Positions 62,009 through 64,000 of a DNA stretch of 64,000 nt are shown here, in pieces; positions within the stretch are counted from its first letter, which is position 1; the number at the start of each line of letters is the position of its first letter. Made by a program: the position numbers and the translations under genes. The stretch lies in NCBI RefSeq assembly GCF_007744515.1, contig NZ_CP036268.1:4174088-4238087 (forward strand). The letters run 5' to 3'. The notes under the pieces are model-generated. The model saw nothing but the letters and a program-made list of their open reading frames with translations. It was not told the origin of the DNA and made no database searches. Source of the stretch: Stratiformator vulcanicus (GTDB lineage Bacteria > Planctomycetota > Planctomycetia > Planctomycetales > Planctomycetaceae).

Positions 62009-62391
62009 AGAGCCAACGAGTCTTAAGCGTCGGGCAGTGCGCTCCCGACAATATGTCACTGCGGTCGTTCCTGACTGAGACTTTCGATGTCAGTTGGGAT
62101 ACCGCTGACAGCAAGAGCCAGGCGATCGAGATGTCGAAGGCGGAGGAATACGCCCTCGTGCTCGTCAATCGCAAACTCGATGCCGATTATTCCGAAGGCA
62201 TGGAAGTCCTCAAAGCAATTAAGACGGCCGAGGAAACCGCCGAGACGCCTGTCATGATCGTGTCGAACTTCGAAGACGCCCAGAAGACCGCCGTCGGAGT
62301 GGGCGCAGAGTACGGCTTCGGGAAGAATGAGATTGGCAACGACGAGGTCGTCGATCGACTGAAGCCCTACCTCGGCGAGCCGAAGAAGTAA
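62005..62391 (+). CDS. Degenerate CheY-like receiver domain protein
   Basis: 128 residues, a single receiver-like domain. Alternating strand/helix pattern: RVLSVGQCAPDNMSLRSFLT, YALVLVNRKL, TPVMIVSN, and Lys107 in GFGKNE. The position of the phosphoacceptor Asp is Asn55 (LVNRKL for the usual LLDxxM) and the N-terminal acidic pair is missing; Ser87 and Lys107 remain. Phosphorylation of the usual kind is therefore not expected. ATGA overlap with the methyltransferase gene, and a 4-base gap to the dehydrogenase gene, place it in one operon. Role unknown; a protein-binding module is likely. Confidence 0.8.
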   Translation: MKSQRVLSVGQCAPDNMSLRSFLTETFDVSWDTADSKSQAIEMSKAEEYALVLVNRKLDADYSEGMEVLKAIKTAEETAETPVMIVSNFEDAQKTAVGVGAEYGFGKNEIGNDEVVDRLKPYLGEPKK

Positions 62392-62395
62392 GCCG

Positions 62396-63712
62396 ATGCT
62401 GAATTCGTTTCTCGAAACTGTGAAAGTGAAGTCGGCTCGCGTGGGCGTGATCGGTCTCGGCTATGTCGGGCTGCCGTTGTCGCGAGCCTTTATCGACGGC
62501 GGACTTAAAGTCATCGGCTTTGACGTCGACCGCGTCAAGATTGACAAGCTGCTCGCTGGAACGAGCTATATCCGCGGCCTGCCCGATGAACAACTTAATG
62601 AGTGGCGGCATCACGACTGCTTCGAGCCGACCGACGATATGACCCGGCTATCGGAGCCGGACGCACTCTTAATTTGCGTTCCGACGCCGCTCGACGAAGA
62701 TCGTTCACCCGACCTGAAATATGTGATCAGCACGGCTGAGCAGATCGCGAAAGCCTTGCGACCGGGGCAGTTGGTCGTACTGGAGAGCACGACCTATCCG
62801 ACGACCACGCGGGACATCGTGCTGCCTATACTGGAGCGGAGCGGCCTAACGGTCGGTGAGGACTTTTTTCTAGCCTACAGCCCGGAGCGCGAAGACCCCG
62901 GCAACCCCTCACATACGGCTTCTGTCATCCCCAAGGTCGTCGGCGGAATTGATGAAGGCAGCCTGAGAGCCGCGGTCGCACTTTATGAGAACGCCGTTGT
63001 CTCGGTGGTCCCTGTCAGCTCGCCCGAGATCGCTGAAGCATCGAAGATATTGGAGAACACTTATCGGGCGGTGAATATCGCGCTGGTCAATGACTTAAAA
63101 ATGCTCTTCGACCGGATGGGAATCGATGTCTGGGAGGTGATCGAAGCGGCCAAGACGAAGCCGTTCGGCTTTCAGGCGTTTTATCCGGGTCCGGGATTGG
63201 GCGGGCATTGCATCCCGATCGACCCGTTTTACCTATCGTGGCTGGCTCGCAAGCAGAATATGACGACACGGTTCATCGAACTGGCCGGCGAGGTCAATTC
63301 GCGGATGCCGGACTATGTCATCCGCCGCCTGATGATTTTTTTAAACGAAACGGGCAAGGCGGTCCGCGGCAGCAAAATCTGCGTGCTGGGGTTGGCCTAT
63401 AAAAAAGATGTCGACGACCCGCGCGAAAGTCCCTCCTTCGAATTAATTGAAAAGCTGCAGGAACTGGGAGCCGAAGTTTCTTACAGCGATCCCTATATCC
63501 CCGTCGCCCCGACGATGCGCAAACACGCGATCGCCGGGCTGGAGAGCCGCGAGCTTACGCCGGACTTTTTGAAGTCATTAGACGCCGTCTTAATTGCGAC
63601 CGATCACACGGACTTCGATTACGACTTGATTGCCGAGCACTCCTCACTGGTGATTGATACACGGAATGCGATGAAAAAAGCGGAGGCCAGAAACAATATT
63701 CGTAAAGCATAG
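62396..63712 (+). CDS. Nucleotide-sugar 6-dehydrogenase (UDP-GlcNAc type, WbpA-like)
   Basis: NAD-dependent four-electron dehydrogenase that oxidises the C6 hydroxyl of a UDP-sugar. 438 residues: GVIGLGYVGLPLSRAFIDGG at the N-terminus, LICVPTPLDEDRSPDLKYV, VLESTTYPTTTRDIVLPILE, YSPEREDPGN, catalytic Cys272 in GPGLGGHCIPIDPFYLSW, and the C-terminal LGLAYKKDVDDPRESPSFEL. The segment FYPGPGLGGHC with the length and the PEREDPGN pattern resembles WbpA/WecC (UDP-HexNAc) more than Ugd (UDP-glucose); the distinction is inferred. Expected product would be a UDP-hexuronate for surface polysaccharide. Fourth gene of an apparent rlmL-receiver operon. Confidence 0.88.
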   Translation: MLNSFLETVKVKSARVGVIGLGYVGLPLSRAFIDGGLKVIGFDVDRVKIDKLLAGTSYIRGLPDEQLNEWRHHDCFEPTDDMTRLSEPDALLICVPTPLDEDRSPDLKYVISTAEQIAKALRPGQLVVLESTTYPTTTRDIVLPILERSGLTVGEDFFLAYSPEREDPGNPSHTASVIPKVVGGIDEGSLRAAVALYENAVVSVVPVSSPEIAEASKILENTYRAVNIALVNDLKMLFDRMGIDVWEVIEAAKTKPFGFQAFYPGPGLGGHCIPIDPFYLSWLARKQNMTTRFIELAGEVNSRMPDYVIRRLMIFLNETGKAVRGSKICVLGLAYKKDVDDPRESPSFELIEKLQELGAEVSYSDPYIPVAPTMRKHAIAGLESRELTPDFLKSLDAVLIATDHTDFDYDLIAEHSSLVIDTRNAMKKAEARNNIRKA

Positions 63713-63769
63713 TCGTCGGACTCACGCGTAACTGTCGCCGTAGTGGCTCCCTCAAGCCGAGTTGGTTAC

Positions 63770-64000
63770 ATGCCATTTTGGTATTTCTCTACGGAATTCG
63801 AAGCATCCCACCTCGGCCAGGCACTCGTGGAAGTTGAGTGCGAGAAGTGCGGCTGCGAATACTATTTTGAGCTCGCCCGCCAAGGCGTTGGCCACGTTTC
63901 CTCGCCCTATGGGATCGGCACTTCAAAAGCCGAAGCCGTGGCAGAGGAGAAAGCGGAGTCGAATCTCAATGACCGAATCAGCAGCGAAGCCGAGTTAGTT
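63770..64000 (+). CDS. Partial small protein with CxxCxC motif (runs off right edge)
   Basis: ATG at 63770 opens a frame that reaches the right edge without a stop (77 codons visible): MPFWYFSTEFEASHLGQALV, then VEVECEKCGCEYYFELAR, and an acidic helical stretch SKAEAVAEEKAESNLNDRIS. CEKCGC suggests a metal-binding or zinc-ribbon half. The protein-like composition and the 57-base gap to the upstream gene support a real gene; the competing frame at 63762 lacks such features. Function unknown. Confidence 0.55.
   Translation, partial: MPFWYFSTEFEASHLGQALVEVECEKCGCEYYFELARQGVGHVSSPYGIGTSKAEAVAEEKAESNLNDRISSEAELV

Overview
The window is a stretch of a planctomycete chromosome. The diagnostic content is a set of Planctomycetota-typed families: DUF1501, DUF1552, DUF1592, PSCyt1/DUF1549/DUF1553 and a PVC-type heme-binding CxxCH dehydrogenase. 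Gene density, high G+C third positions and numerous short palindromic intergenic repeats fit the same group. Genus cannot be assigned from sequence alone.

Layout. (1) 1-1775: 3' part of pyruvate carboxylase. (2) About 1.85-4.5 kb: a small, apparently more A+T-rich islet of unrecognised genes ending in a lipoprotein. (3) 4.6-13.0 kb, minus strand: two secreted-protein modules, DUF1592 cytochrome + DUF1552, and PSCyt1/DUF1549/DUF1553 + DUF1501. (4) 13.0-14.0 kb: gene-poor DNA with a frameshifted DDE (IS5-like) transposase remnant beside tRNA-Pro(GGG). (5) 14.1-33.9 kb, minus strand: a near-complete flagellar locus of 22 genes read flgB-flgC-fliE-fliF-fliG-fliH-fliI-fliJ-motE-like-fliK-flgD-flgE-flbD-motA-motB-fliL-fliN-fliO-fliP-fliQ-fliR-flhB, preceded by a FlgN-like gene and a large TPR gene. 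fliM and flhA are absent from the locus. (6) 37.2-39.3 kb: UDP-glucuronate 4-epimerase and UDP-xylose synthase. (7) 39.8-47.6 kb: a second secreted module, PVC heme dehydrogenase, LamG-DUF1549-DUF1553 and DUF1501. (8) 48-64 kb: mixed housekeeping and accessory genes, including a WD40 membrane protein, PepT, alpha/beta hydrolase, DoxX, pirin, Uma2, PhoD, rhodanese, metallophosphoesterase, UbiD, an RlmL-type rRNA methyltransferase coupled to a degenerate receiver domain, and a UDP-GlcNAc-type dehydrogenase.

How the genes work together. The flagellar locus encodes the rod/MS-ring/C-ring core, export ATPase complex, export gate, hook, hook-length control and a PomAB-like stator, so it covers most of a basal body; filament genes, FlhA and FliM must lie elsewhere or be replaced. 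The two blocks of planctomycete cytochrome/DUF1501 proteins that flank it are exported (Tat or Sec signals) and carry CxxCH heme motifs; their biochemical role is not established.

The most unusual observations are an EF-hand pair inserted in a periplasmic/membrane loop of FliR, a FliN with two FliM-like N-terminal motifs in a locus without fliM, a LamG domain in place of the heme domain in one DUF1549/DUF1553 protein, and several families of palindromic repeat pairs and period-7 tandem repeats positioned at gene ends or immediately before start codons. All functional assignments are by reading of motifs and family memory; no searches were run.
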